Shown one piece after another: positions 1 through 8,526 of a DNA stretch of 64,000 bases. Position 1 is the first letter of the stretch; every line of letters starts with the position of its first letter. The notes beneath the pieces are model-generated. The model had not been told where the DNA came from, searched no databases, and was given only the letters and a program-made list of their open reading frames with translations. The stretch is from Alloalcanivorax mobilis (GTDB lineage: Bacteria; Pseudomonadota; Gammaproteobacteria; Pseudomonadales; Alcanivoracaceae). Both the position numbers and the translations under genes were made by a program. Location of the stretch: positions 24,769-88,768 of the forward strand of contig NZ_NMQZ01000023.1 of assembly GCF_002864685.1 (NCBI RefSeq), given 5' to 3'.

Positions 1-390
1 AATCAGGTTGGCCACATCGCGCAGGTGCCGCACTTCGGCGTCGCGCAAAAGCGGCAGGGGGCGCCCATAGCGGTTGCGATAATCAATCTGCTCCAGGCCC
101 TCGCCGCCGTTGTGCACGGCCACGCGAATGCGATGAAACAGCGCCTGGTGCTGCCGTGGCGAGAGGCGTTCCAGGTCCGGCCGGTGATAGCGGTTCTGCG
201 GCGCATAGCGGTCGATATGCTGCTCGATGTGCAGCGTTTGGTACCAGAATCGATAACCGTAATCGAATTGCGCGCAGACGCTCCAGGCCAGCCCCAGCGC
301 CAGCACCAATACGCACGCCGCGTAGCCCAGCCACAACGGCAACGCCAGCGCGCCGGCCGGCGGCTTTGGTTTCGAGCGCGCCGCCGTCAA
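1..390 (-). CDS. Membrane protein, DUF1461-like, cut by the window edge
   Basis: Reading frame on the minus strand that begins with a TTG overlapping the gspM stop codon (TTGA) and runs off the left edge with no stop in about 130 codons. After a basic N-terminus there is one clear hydrophobic helix (ALALPLWLGYAACVLVLALG, about residues 14-33), then a polar segment rich in Tyr, His and Arg (FDYGYRFWYQTLHIEQHIDR) and an ending AEVRHLRDVANLI. The pattern of an N-terminal helix, a soluble loop and a final EV.HL.DV block resembles the DUF1461/TIGR01906 integral membrane family, from memory only. It does not look like GspN, which would be the usual gene after gspM. No better start codon is visible upstream in this frame. 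Function unknown; the translational overlap suggests cotranscription with the secretion genes. Confidence 0.5.
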   Translation of the reverse strand, partial: MTAARSKPKPPAGALALPLWLGYAACVLVLALGLAWSVCAQFDYGYRFWYQTLHIEQHIDRYAPQNRYHRPDLERLSPRQHQALFHRIRVAVHNGGEGLEQIDYRNRYGRPLPLLRDAEVRHLRDVANLI

Positions 391-911
391 CGGGACAAAG
401 AGGCGCGCAGCGAAGCGGTGCCGGGCTGATTGCCGGCGCTCATCTCCAGCGTATCCAGCGCCACGCCCTGCTGCTCCAGTGAATGCAACCACAGCAGCAT
501 CTGGCTGGCCGGCTGATCTTCCATCTGAATGCGCACCGAGCGGTCGCCATTGGGGGTAAAGCCACGCAGCGTTAAACCGTAGGTCTGCACCGAGCCACTG
601 ATCTCGCTAACCCAGTTCGCGCCCAGGGTATCGCTGACGTTTTTGTCGCCGCCGCGTGCCGCGCGCACCGCCGGCGCGTTGTTTTCGATCCAGCTCAGGG
701 TTTCCTGATTGGCCAGATAACGTTGCCGGGCGTCCTGGCGGGCCTGCCAGCTGGGCTGCCAGATCAGCCAGTAGATCAGCGCCGCGCCAATCAATACCGC
801 CAGCAACTGCAGGGTACGCTGCTCACGAGGTTCGCGCTGTTGATACCAACTGATCGCCGGCGCCATTTGCTTGCGCAGCTTCAGCCGTGTCTCTTCAATC
901 TGCTTGTTCAT
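387..911 (-). CDS. gspM: Type II secretion inner-membrane platform protein GspM
   Basis: A 174-residue protein with a short cytoplasmic N-terminus, one transmembrane helix (LQLLAVLIGAALIYWLIW, about residues 33-50) and a periplasmic ferredoxin-like domain, the normal GspM plan and length. GspM binds GspL and helps couple the cytoplasmic ATPase GspE to pseudopilus assembly. The start codon overlaps the gspL stop (ATGA), and gspL lies directly upstream as in other gsp operons. Identification rests on topology, size and position more than on sequence motifs, because GspM is poorly conserved. The only nearby alternative is a PilO-like protein, which the operon context makes unlikely. Confidence 0.85.
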   Translation of the reverse strand: MNKQIEETRLKLRKQMAPAISWYQQREPREQRTLQLLAVLIGAALIYWLIWQPSWQARQDARQRYLANQETLSWIENNAPAVRAARGGDKNVSDTLGANWVSEISGSVQTYGLTLRGFTPNGDRSVRIQMEDQPASQMLLWLHSLEQQGVALDTLEMSAGNQPGTASLRASLSR

Positions 912-2071
912 CCCGCCTGCTCCACCTTGACTCGCGCGGTGACGCCACTGGCGCCATTGCGGTAATTGGCGATGGTCGCGTTAACGCCCTTTTCGCGCAG
1001 CGCCGTTTGCAGCTTCTCGAGCTGGCTGTATTCCTTGGCACCCAGGTCCAGCAGCAGGCTGCCGTCGCGCTGATCGAATTGCAGTCGCTTGGGTTCCACC
1101 TCGCTGGCGTTGAGTGTGCTCGCCACCGCCGGCAGCAGTGCGAACAGCGCGCCACCGGTTTCACCACCGCCGCTGGAAAGCCGCGCCAGACGCGCTTCGA
1201 ACTGGCGGCGCAGGCCGGCGGTGGCGCGATCGCCGGGGAACAGTGTCTGGTACAATTTGGCGGCCTCGGCGAAGCTCTGATCGGCGGCCTGGTTATAGCG
1301 CCATTGCTGGGTCCATACCGCCACCAGAGCGAGCACGAACACCGCCGCCGCCAGCCCGATCACCGGTTTCCAGGGCGCCCAGGGCGACGGTCCGGTTTTC
1401 TGATTCTGACGCTGCACATACGGGCCTTGCAGCATTTCCACGCCCTGGCCGGCGGCCAGCGCCGCGCGCAGGCGCTCACACAGGGACAGGGCGTCCTCGA
1501 GGTGGGTGAATTCCTCCGCCGCCGGTTCCTGTTCACCGCCGCGCAGGGCCATCAGCGCGTCGCGCTGGGCGGCGTCGGCCACCAGCGCCTGCTCACGATC
1601 CAGGATCATCGCGCCCCAGCGGTCCACGCCGATGATCAGCGGCGCGTCCGCCTGCAGCAGATCGGCGTCCGCTTTCAGGGTCAAGGGCCGCACCTGGTGT
1701 TCCCGGCACAGCATCAGCAACCCCTCCAGCGGCGCCCGGCCAACCACCGCCACCGGGTAACGCCCGTGGTCGCTTTTGCCGGCGGCGAACCACAGGCTCT
1801 CCGGCGCTTCCAATAACTGCTCCTCGAGCAGAAAAGGCAGCACCCGCTGCAGGTGGCGGGCCTGCTTGCGCGACAGGGTGACGCCGGTGAGCAATGCTTC
1901 CGTGCTGGTCAGCACCACACTGACGGTGCCCCCGTGAACCGCCGCCAGCGCTTCGCTTAGCGTCATTTCCCGGGGCGTCTGCCCGGCGCCGGTTTGCAAC
2001 AGCACGCCGGCCTCGGCCAGCGTTTCCTTGAATGCCCCCGGGGCCAGATAAATCAAAGCGGTATCGGCCAA
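908..2071 (-). CDS. gspL: Type II secretion inner-membrane protein GspL
   Basis: A 387-residue protein with the GspL plan: an actin-like cytoplasmic domain (about residues 1-235), a single membrane helix (PVIGLAAAVFVLALVAVW, about 244-261) and a periplasmic ferredoxin-like domain ending in a segment that pairs with GspM. The cytoplasmic part normally recruits the ATPase GspE to the membrane. The N-terminal stretch VLTSTEALLTGVTLSRKQAR, followed by VLPFLLEEQL, is typical of the family. It follows gspK after an 89-base gap and overlaps gspM by four bases. Length is normal for GspL (about 380-400). Confidence 0.92.
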   Translation of the reverse strand: MADTALIYLAPGAFKETLAEAGVLLQTGAGQTPREMTLSEALAAVHGGTVSVVLTSTEALLTGVTLSRKQARHLQRVLPFLLEEQLLEAPESLWFAAGKSDHGRYPVAVVGRAPLEGLLMLCREHQVRPLTLKADADLLQADAPLIIGVDRWGAMILDREQALVADAAQRDALMALRGGEQEPAAEEFTHLEDALSLCERLRAALAAGQGVEMLQGPYVQRQNQKTGPSPWAPWKPVIGLAAAVFVLALVAVWTQQWRYNQAADQSFAEAAKLYQTLFPGDRATAGLRRQFEARLARLSSGGGETGGALFALLPAVASTLNASEVEPKRLQFDQRDGSLLLDLGAKEYSQLEKLQTALREKGVNATIANYRNGASGVTARVKVEQAG

Positions 2072-2160
2072 AATTTCAGTCCTTTATCAGGGTCTGTTGT
2101 TGTTTCATCGCAAGCCGCTGTGCCGCCCGCAACCCGAAGCGGCGCGGTTCGCCTGGAACG

Positions 2161-3279
2161 CTATGACGCGCCGGGCAAGCCTTCCAGCACATTATTATCA
2201 TTTTCCACATTGTAAAAGGGGTTGCAGGCGGGTTCGAGGGGAGCCAGCAGCGGTTTCACCTGGCGGCTGAACACCTGGGTGCCATCGGCGCCGCCGCTGG
2301 ATGCCCGTTTCACGCGGGTCACCAGGCGGCTGGTGTTGCCGCTCACTTCCACGTCGACCATCACCTGAAAGTACTCGCTGGCGACCCCCAGGCGCTCGCT
2401 GATCGCCTGTTTCTGTTCCGCCTCCATGGAGTTGAACGGCTCCTGCTGCATGATCGCATTGACGTCGCTGATCGGCTCCTCCTGGCGCAGGGCGATCACC
2501 GCGTCGGCGGCGCCATCGGTGCCCAACACCGCCGCCAATACCGCTTTCGGGGCAGTGTTGAGGTTCAAAGTGGTGTCCGACGGCAGCGCCGAGAACAGCC
2601 CCCACAGGGCCGGGTCTGGAAACAGATCGGCGGCGGTGAAATCGCGCAGCGCGCGCAGCTCGCTTTCATGGGCGACCGGCATATTCGGGGTACGGCGGCT
2701 GCGGTATTCCGCGTCCTCCGCGCCTTCCACCGAATCAACGATGTTGTTGCTGTCGATCCAGTCGGCCATTTCATTGGCCAGCAATGACGCTTTGGAGGGG
2801 TCTGGCAGGGTTTGTTCAAGCAGGCGCTGGAGCATCTCCTTGGCCTGGTCATTACGGGTAAAACCGGCACCGTTGCCGGTCACCAACCAGTTGAGGTTGA
2901 AACGACCCTGCAGATCCTGAACGCTGGCGCTGAGAATGGCGTCCTCGTAGGGGGTGGCGGGCAACGCCACCGCCCACTGCTCCTGGGAGCAGTCGTCCAC
3001 CATGGCGTTGTTGAGGTTGTCGTCTTCCAGGTCGTCGATCAGGCCCTGAATCGCCACCACCTCCACCGCCATCGCGTATTGATAGCGCTTGTCCCAATCC
3101 AGCAGGTTTTCGGTGCGGGTGCGAAAGCGGTCCTGGCGGAACATCACTTCGGTGGCCACCGCCGCCAGAATCGCGAACAGCATCAGCACGATCACCAGCG
3201 CCATGCCCTGCTGGCGGCGACGCGAGGCGGGTTTCATTAAGCGCGCAGCGGGTTTCATTGAGTGCGCAGCGGGTTTCAT
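2161..3279 (-). CDS. gspK: Type II secretion minor pseudopilin GspK
   Basis: GspK caps the pseudopilus tip with GspI and GspJ. The prepilin peptidase site is RRRQQG|MALVIVLMLFAIL, and the mature protein lacks Glu at +5, as is usual for GspK. The large globular domain (about 330 residues) includes the expected DWIDSN segment and the helix-rich NLNTAPKAVLAAV stretch of the GspK/SAM-like fold. I chose the ATG at 3279 because it overlaps the gspJ stop (TGATG). In-frame ATGs also exist at 3291, 3258 and 3237. The leader is built of a repeated seven-codon unit (MKPAA.. three times), so the true leader length is uncertain; the ATG at 3237 would give a more usual short leader. Confidence 0.93.
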   Translation of the reverse strand: MKPAAHSMKPAARLMKPASRRRQQGMALVIVLMLFAILAAVATEVMFRQDRFRTRTENLLDWDKRYQYAMAVEVVAIQGLIDDLEDDNLNNAMVDDCSQEQWAVALPATPYEDAILSASVQDLQGRFNLNWLVTGNGAGFTRNDQAKEMLQRLLEQTLPDPSKASLLANEMADWIDSNNIVDSVEGAEDAEYRSRRTPNMPVAHESELRALRDFTAADLFPDPALWGLFSALPSDTTLNLNTAPKAVLAAVLGTDGAADAVIALRQEEPISDVNAIMQQEPFNSMEAEQKQAISERLGVASEYFQVMVDVEVSGNTSRLVTRVKRASSGGADGTQVFSRQVKPLLAPLEPACNPFYNVENDNNVLEGLPGAS

Positions 3280-3280
3280 C
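3227..3280 (-). repeat. 21-bp tandem repeat at the 5' end of gspK
   Basis: The unit beginning gcgggtttcat (plus strand) starts at 3227, 3248 and 3269, giving two full copies and one partial copy at a 21-base period. It encodes MKPA(A/S) plus two variable residues, so each unit brings its own ATG (3237, 3258, 3279). The number of units sets the leader length of GspK without changing the frame. Confidence 0.85.
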
Positions 3281-3908
3281 AAGAGGCCCATGGGTTCAAC
3301 ACCGTGCGGAAATAGCGGTGCAGCCGCTCTCCGTTGTCCAGCTCAATGTCCACCTCGATGCTCTTGGGCAACCGCTGCTGCCACACCGGCTGGCCGGCCA
3401 GCGCCGGGTCCGGCCAGAACTCCCGCCATAGCCACTGGCCGTCCAGGTCGCGATCCAGATAACGCACGGTGAAGTGCTTGACGTTCTCCAGCAGCACCTC
3501 TTCCTGGTATTCGGTGGCCACGTTGGTGTCCAGTACCGGCCAGTAACGACGATAGAGCTTGTCGTCCTCGTAGGCGTACATCACGCGCTGCATTTCGCTG
3601 CGGCGGCGCAATTGGAACGGGTTGGACCAGCCCAGCCGGGTGAACTCGACGAAATCGTCACGACCATAGATGGCCGGTTGCGGATCGCCATAGGGGTCGC
3701 GCACCGGGCGGGAGATCATCTGCTCGAAATCCAGGGTCAGGAAGGTGACCGCGCGCTGGGCACTCTCCAGCTCGGTGGCGCCTTCGTTGAGCTGGTCGCG
3801 GCTCTCCAGGGCGCCGCTGATGAATTGCACCGCCACCATGTACATCATGGCGAAGATGGCCACCGTGACCAGCACTTCCAACAATGTGAAACCGCGCTGG
3901 CGCATCAT
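3279..3908 (-). CDS. gspJ: Type II secretion minor pseudopilin GspJ
   Basis: A 209-residue type IV pilin-like protein with the prepilin peptidase site MRQRG|FTLLEVLVTVAIFAM, Glu at +5 and one N-terminal hydrophobic helix. The globular domain contains DFEQMISRPVRDPYGD and the DLDGQWLWREFWP segment characteristic of GspJ. Together with GspI and GspK it forms the pseudopilus tip. The ATG overlaps the gspI stop (ATGATGA); two successive Met codons make the first residue ambiguous. Length is in the normal range (about 195-210). Confidence 0.95.
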   Translation of the reverse strand: MMRQRGFTLLEVLVTVAIFAMMYMVAVQFISGALESRDQLNEGATELESAQRAVTFLTLDFEQMISRPVRDPYGDPQPAIYGRDDFVEFTRLGWSNPFQLRRRSEMQRVMYAYEDDKLYRRYWPVLDTNVATEYQEEVLLENVKHFTVRYLDRDLDGQWLWREFWPDPALAGQPVWQQRLPKSIEVDIELDNGERLHRYFRTVLNPWAS

Positions 3909-4360
3909 CCCCCCGTCAGATCCTCATTGCCGGCCGGCGTGCCGTTGCCGCCACTGCCGGCGGCGCGGCCGGTGTCTTCCGCCGGCTTGCCGATCAGGCT
4001 CGCCAGGCTGTAGGCCAGTGGCTTGTGGTCGTCGTCGATCACCGGGCCGACGTCGATGTCAACGCGCCGGGTGTCCGGGTAGGGACCGGCGCTGATCTTG
4101 GTTTCGATCCACCACTCCTGCTCGCCGCGCGTCACCACTTCGTCGTTGCTGCCGGTGTTCGGCCATTGCTGGTAGACCTGCATTTCCACCAGTTTGTCGG
4201 CGGCCACCAGATAGGCCCGGCGGGTGTCATCGATATTGCGGTAAGCCACCGCGCTGGCGCCGAGCGTCTGGCCGAGAGCGACCATTGCCAGGGCCAGCAC
4301 CGCCACCGCCAGCATCACCTCGATCAGGGTGAAGCCACCCTGGCGCGCCGCCGCGCTCAT
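3905..4360 (-). CDS. gspI: Type II secretion minor pseudopilin GspI
   Basis: A 151-residue pseudopilin with cleavage site ARQGG|FTLIEVMLAVAVLALAM and Glu at +5. The middle YLVAADKLVEMQV segment matches the conserved GspI helix. The C-terminus carries an extra low-complexity Gly/Asn/Pro tail (about the last 25 residues, GSGGNGTPAGNEDLTGG) not needed for the fold, so the protein is longer than many GspI (about 125 residues). Its start overlaps the gspH stop (ATGA). Confidence 0.93.
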   Translation of the reverse strand: MSAAARQGGFTLIEVMLAVAVLALAMVALGQTLGASAVAYRNIDDTRRAYLVAADKLVEMQVYQQWPNTGSNDEVVTRGEQEWWIETKISAGPYPDTRRVDIDVGPVIDDDHKPLAYSLASLIGKPAEDTGRAAGSGGNGTPAGNEDLTGG

Positions 4361-5124
4361 TCGTCGCCACCCAGAAAGTCACCGTCGATCAGACTGTCGT
4401 CGTCATCCCGGTTCTTTTTCCGGTCCTGGGCGGTCAGCTTCTCCTGTTCTTCGTCGTGGTCCGGATCACGGACCCGGCCCAGCACCGTCAGCTGGCGGCG
4501 TGCCTCCAGATCGACGTCATTGCGCGAGCGCACCGTAAAGGTAATCCCGGTGGTCTCGCCACTGGGGAAAAAGAACACCTGCGGCAGGATTTTATTTTCT
4601 TGTTCCTGGCTCTCGCGCTCCCGGCGCTGCTCGGGAGTCTCTTTGGGGGCGTCGTCGAACATGCCGCGCTCGCTGTCGCCGAACGGGTTCTGATTGACCA
4701 GCCGTTCGGCCATCTGCGCCAGCGTCACGTCGTCTTCTTCGTCGTCGGTCTCGGGTTCGTCAAGTTGCCAGCTCAGCTCCAGGCTTTCCGGCAGCTCGCG
4801 GGCCTGCAGCCCGTTGCCCTGGGCCGGCACGAACTTGCGGGCGCCCACGTCGTAGACCAGCGGCGTCCAGCCGGTGTCCTTGATGCGTAACGCCATCAGC
4901 TTGCCGGAGAACAGACTCTCTTCACTGAGCATGGTCAGCGTGTCGGAAAGCTGGGCGACCTCGCCGTCCAACTGACGGGAGTCGTCCACCCACACGGGCA
5001 CCACCAGCACCGCCAGTGACAACATGGCAATCAGCCCGACCACCACCAGTATTTCAACCAGGGTAAAGCCGCGCTGGCCGCGCTCCGCGTGGAGGCGCCC
5101 GATTTCACCGCGCACAAACGTCAT
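4357..5124 (-). CDS. gspH: Type II secretion minor pseudopilin GspH, enlarged
   Basis: Prepilin-type protein with cleavage site ERGQRG|FTLVEILVVVGLIAM and a GspH/FimT-like globular domain (LSEESLFSGKLMALRI, WTPLVYD, ..LTVLGRVRDPD). At 255 residues it is clearly longer than the usual GspH (about 150-190). The extra length is a charged insert at about residues 130-185 (ETDDEEDDVT ... PKETPEQRRERESQEQ) and an acidic tail (DHDEEQEKL ... RDDDDSLID). These are predicted to be disordered. It lies 8 bases after gspG and overlaps gspI by four. GspH is a minor subunit of the pseudopilus. Confidence 0.9.
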   Translation of the reverse strand: MTFVRGEIGRLHAERGQRGFTLVEILVVVGLIAMLSLAVLVVPVWVDDSRQLDGEVAQLSDTLTMLSEESLFSGKLMALRIKDTGWTPLVYDVGARKFVPAQGNGLQARELPESLELSWQLDEPETDDEEDDVTLAQMAERLVNQNPFGDSERGMFDDAPKETPEQRRERESQEQENKILPQVFFFPSGETTGITFTVRSRNDVDLEARRQLTVLGRVRDPDHDEEQEKLTAQDRKKNRDDDDSLIDGDFLGGDE

Positions 5125-5132
5125 CAGCGTGG

Positions 5133-5564
5133 CTATTTGCCGTTATCGCGCCAGCTGATGTCCGCGTCGGTGCCGTCGCCACCTTCGGCGCCATCCGCGC
5201 CCAGCGAGTAGAGATCGTAGGGGCCGTCCACACCGGGGCTGATGTATACATAGGGGTTGCCCCAGGGATCTTCCGGCACGCTGGGCAGGTAACCGCCTTC
5301 CGGCCATTTCTTCGCCGAGGCGGGACGCTCGACCAGACCATTAAGGCCTTCTTCGGTGGTCGGGTAGCGGCCATTGTTGAACTTGTACATGTCCAACTGC
5401 TGAACCACCCGTGACATATTGGTCTTGGCGATGTCCACTTTGGCCTGCTCGCCCTGGCCGATCACATTGGGCACGATCATCGCCGCCAACAGGCCGATAA
5501 TCGCCACCACCACCATGATCTCCAGGAGCGTGAAACCACCCTGGGCGCGTTGCATCGTTTTCAT
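5133..5564 (-). CDS. gspG: Type II secretion major pseudopilin GspG
   Basis: A 143-residue major pseudopilin. The site QGG|FTLLEIMVVVAIIGLLAAM has Glu at +5, and the C-terminal half has the GspG pattern NNGRYPTTEEGLNGLV, then WGNPYVYISPG and YDLYSLGADG with the Asp residues of the calcium site. GspG polymerises into the pseudopilus that pushes substrates through the outer-membrane secretin. The first ATG (5564) is used here; a second Met three codons later is also possible. A 78-base gap separates it from gspF. Confidence 0.97.
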   Translation of the reverse strand: MKTMQRAQGGFTLLEIMVVVAIIGLLAAMIVPNVIGQGEQAKVDIAKTNMSRVVQQLDMYKFNNGRYPTTEEGLNGLVERPASAKKWPEGGYLPSVPEDPWGNPYVYISPGVDGPYDLYSLGADGAEGGDGTDADISWRDNGK

Positions 5565-5642
5565 GTTTCACCTTTCTCGTTTTGTGTAAAACCACTTCCC
5601 TGTCAGGGACTGCCGGTCGCCGGGCAACCCGGAGACACTACC

Positions 5643-6866
5643 CTACCCCGCCATGAAATTGTTCATCTGCATGATCGGCAACATCACCGCCAGCACGATA
5701 AGAATCACGAACCCGGCCATCATCAGCAGCATCATCGGGCCCAGCAGCCCGACCATGGTCTGGATCGTGCTGTTGAGTTCGCGCTCTTGATAGTCCGCCG
5801 CCCGGCTGAGCATGTTGTCGAGCTCGCCGCTGGTTTCGCCACTGGCGATCATCTGCACCAGCATGGGCGGAAAGTAACCGCTTTTATCCAGGGCGCGGCT
5901 CAGATTGCCGCCCTCGCGCACCCGCGCCGCCGCGTTCTGCACCGCCTCGCGAATCGCCAGGTTGCCCACTACCTGGGAGGCAATGAACAGCGCGTCCACC
6001 AGCGGCACGCCGGAGCGGCCGAGAATACTCATGGTGCTCGCCAGGCGGGCGCTGTCCGAGGCGCGCATCATGGTGCCGATCAACGGCAGCGTGGCCAACC
6101 GGCGATGCACCCGCATGCGGAAGCCGTCGTCGCGCATCGCCCTGGCGAAGGCGAAGATCGCGCCAATCACGATCAGCGCCACCAGCCAGCCCCAGGCACG
6201 CACGAAATCACTGAGCGCGATCACCGCCACCGTGACGAACGGCAGAGCCTGCTCGCGATTGGCGAACACCGCCACCATCTTGGGCACCACGAAGGCCATC
6301 AAAAAACCGATGATCAGCACCGAAAATACCATGATAAAAGCGGGGTAGATCATCGCCTGACTGACCGTTCGGCCGGTGTCGTCACGGGTTTCCAGATAAT
6401 CGGCGAGCTGTTCGAGCACCTGTTCAAGATGGCCGCTCTGCTCGCCGGCCGCCACCGTGGCCCGGTACATTTCGGGAAAGGCGCGCGGGTATTCGGTCAG
6501 GGCCTTGGCCAGGCTGAAGCCCTCCAGCACCTTGGCGCGCACCGCCATCACGATGCGTTCAACGCGGGGATTGCCCGCCTGTTTGGCGACGGCGCCAAGC
6601 GCCTGCTCCACCGGCAGACCGGATTTCAGCAGCGTCGCCATTTGCCGGGTAATCAGCGCCTGTTCGCCACCCTTGAGCTTGCCGGAGCCGGAAAAACGCG
6701 CACTGAACCCCCCACCAGTGTGACGGTCACGGGCTTCGGACACTTCCAGCGGCACCCAGCCCTTGGCGCGCAATTGCTGGCGCACCTGGCGGGCGCTGTC
6801 CGCCTCGGTGGTGCCGCGTTTAACCTTGCCCCTGTGGTCCAGGGATCGGAATTCGAAAGCCGGCAT
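5643..6866 (-). CDS. gspF: Type II secretion inner-membrane platform protein GspF
   Basis: A 407-residue polytopic protein with two T2SSF domains (about residues 70-195 and 270-395) and three membrane helices, including YPAFIMVFSVLIIGFLMAFV and LLGPMMLLMMAGFVILIVLA. The N-terminus MPAFEFRSLDHRGKVKRG and the repeated signatures SGLPVEQAL and SGVPLVDAL are typical of GspF. It is the membrane core that GspE is thought to turn or reshape. There is a 141-base gap after gspE with no convincing gene or terminator in it. Confidence 0.96.
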   Translation of the reverse strand: MPAFEFRSLDHRGKVKRGTTEADSARQVRQQLRAKGWVPLEVSEARDRHTGGGFSARFSGSGKLKGGEQALITRQMATLLKSGLPVEQALGAVAKQAGNPRVERIVMAVRAKVLEGFSLAKALTEYPRAFPEMYRATVAAGEQSGHLEQVLEQLADYLETRDDTGRTVSQAMIYPAFIMVFSVLIIGFLMAFVVPKMVAVFANREQALPFVTVAVIALSDFVRAWGWLVALIVIGAIFAFARAMRDDGFRMRVHRRLATLPLIGTMMRASDSARLASTMSILGRSGVPLVDALFIASQVVGNLAIREAVQNAAARVREGGNLSRALDKSGYFPPMLVQMIASGETSGELDNMLSRAADYQERELNSTIQTMVGLLGPMMLLMMAGFVILIVLAVMLPIMQMNNFMAG

Positions 6867-7007
6867 GTCAGTGTCCGCCCGCCATCGTCATTACTTCTGA
6901 GTTCACCCACATCCCTCCTTGCACGGTGGCCGGCCGGTGGCGGCCACGAAACAGCGCGGCGTCGTCCGGGTTTTCCACCCGATCCGACGGCCGCGCCGTG
7001 TCCCCGG

Positions 7008-8525
7008 TCAGTCTTCCCGGGTGACCCGTAATACTTCTTCAATGGTGGTGGCGCCGGAGAGCACCTTGCGCCAGCCGTCTTCGCGGATACTCGGCGTCAG
7101 GGTGCGCGCATGACGGGTGAGCTGCAGCTCGCCGGCGCGGTCGTGAATTAACTGGCGCATGGTGTCATCGATAATCACCAGCTCATAGATGCCGGTACGG
7201 CCGCGATAGCCCTGCTGATTGCAGTGCTCACAACCCGTTGGACGGAACAGGGTGACCTCCTGGTCCGGCGCCAGGCCAATGATTTCGCGTTCACCGGCGC
7301 TGGGCTGATAAGGCGTTTTGCAATCGTCGCAGAGCACCCGCACCAGCCGCTGGGCCAGCGCGCCCAACAGCGAGCTGGACAGCAGAAACGATTCGATGCC
7401 CATGTCCTGCAACCGCGTCACCGCGCCCACCGCGGTGTTGGTGTGCAAGGTGGAGAGCACCAGGTGACCGGTGAGCGATGCCTGCACCGCGATCTCCGCG
7501 GTCTCCAGGTCACGAATCTCACCGATCATGACCACGTCCGGATCCTGGCGGAGAATCGCGCGCAGGCCGCGCGCGAAGGTCATTTCCACCTTGGTGTTGA
7601 CCTGGGTCTGGCCAATGCCTTCCAGCTGATATTCGATCGGGTCCTCAACGGTGAGGATATTGCGCGAAGCGTCGTTGAGCTCGGTCAGCGACGCGTACAG
7701 AGTGGTGGTTTTCCCCGAGCCGGTGGGCCCGGTGACCAGAATAATGCCGTGCGGTTTGTGGATCAGCTCACGCATGTGGGCATCGCAAACTTCGCCCATG
7801 CCCAGGTGCGACACCTGCAGCCGCCCGGCCTGTTTATCCAGCAAGCGCAACACCACCCGCTCGCCATTACTGGAGGGCATCGTCGACACCCGCACGTCCA
7901 CGTCACGGCCACCGAGCCGCAGCGAGATGCGGCCATCCTGGGGCACCCGCTTTTCGGCGATGTCGAGCCGCGCCATAACCTTGATCCGCGACACCAGCAG
8001 CGGCGCCAGCTCGCGCTTCGGCGTGAGCACTTCGCGCAACACGCCGTCCACGCGCATACGCACCACCAGGCGGCGCTCGAAGGTTTCAATATGAATGTCC
8101 GAGGCGTCCTCGCGGATCGCCTCCTGGAACAGGGCGTTGATCAGGCGGATGATCGGCGCGTCGTCTTCCTGCTCGAGCAGATCGGAGGTCTCCGGCAGGG
8201 AATCGGCCAGGCTGGCCAGGTCCAGGCCTTCCAGATTGTCCGCCGCCTCGGCGGCGGCCCCCCGCTGCTGCTCATAGGTGAGCGCCATGGTGGTGCTGAA
8301 AGTGCCATCGTCCATCGTCACCAGCGGCGGCAGACCGCCCAACCAGCGTTGCACCTCGCCCAGAGCCGGCAACGACACGTCCTGGCGGCAGCAAAGCTCA
8401 TGCCGGCCGTCTTTTTCCCGCAGCAATACACCGAACCGCCGGGCAAACCCGTAGGGCAGTAACAGCGGCCCGCCGTTGTCCACGGGCAGTTCGCTTTGCT
8501 CAATGATCGCTTCCGCTTCGTTCAT
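7008..8525 (-). CDS. gspE: Type II secretion ATPase GspE
   Basis: A 505-residue cytoplasmic ATPase that powers pseudopilus assembly. It has an N-terminal GspL-binding domain, a Walker A motif [12 protein letters not shown] (about residue 263), Asp box [10 protein letters not shown], Walker B region [12 protein letters not shown] and His box [14 protein letters not shown] tetracysteine zinc subdomain (CDDC at about 398, CEHC at about 432) marks it as GspE and not PilB or PilT. The start ATG is one base downstream of the stop of the REC-PAS-PilZ gene, so it is probably cotranscribed and perhaps translationally coupled with the signalling cassette. Confidence 0.97.
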   Translation of the reverse strand: MNEAEAIIEQSELPVDNGGPLLLPYGFARRFGVLLREKDGRHELCCRQDVSLPALGEVQRWLGGLPPLVTMDDGTFSTTMALTYEQQRGAAAEAADNLEGLDLASLADSLPETSDLLEQEDDAPIIRLINALFQEAIREDASDIHIETFERRLVVRMRVDGVLREVLTPKRELAPLLVSRIKVMARLDIAEKRVPQDGRISLRLGGRDVDVRVSTMPSSNGERVVLRLLDKQAGRLQVSHLGMGEVCDAHMRELIHKPHGIILVTGPTGSGKTTTLYASLTELNDASRNILTVEDPIEYQLEGIGQTQVNTKVEMTFARGLRAILRQDPDVVMIGEIRDLETAEIAVQASLTGHLVLSTLHTNTAVGAVTRLQDMGIESFLLSSSLLGALAQRLVRVLCDDCKTPYQPSAGEREIIGLAPDQEVTLFRPTGCEHCNQQGYRGRTGIYELVIIDDTMRQLIHDRAGELQLTRHARTLTPSIREDGWRKVLSGATTIEEVLRVTRED

Positions 8526-8526
8526 C

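Noticed and set aside
1..390. gspN as identity of the left-edge gene
   Set aside because: Position fits, but the sequence lacks the GspN-like N-terminal helix and beta-rich domain pattern and looks more like a DUF1461 membrane protein.
5226..5256. Further GTATAC sites (near 5244 in gspG, 15724 in tRNA-Cys and 23270 in gntR)
   Set aside because: Single six-base half-sites inside genes without the paired palindrome; expected by chance.
5550..7031. 493-codon open frame on the plus strand
   Set aside because: Antisense to gspF, which has full family motifs; very His/Arg-rich translation.
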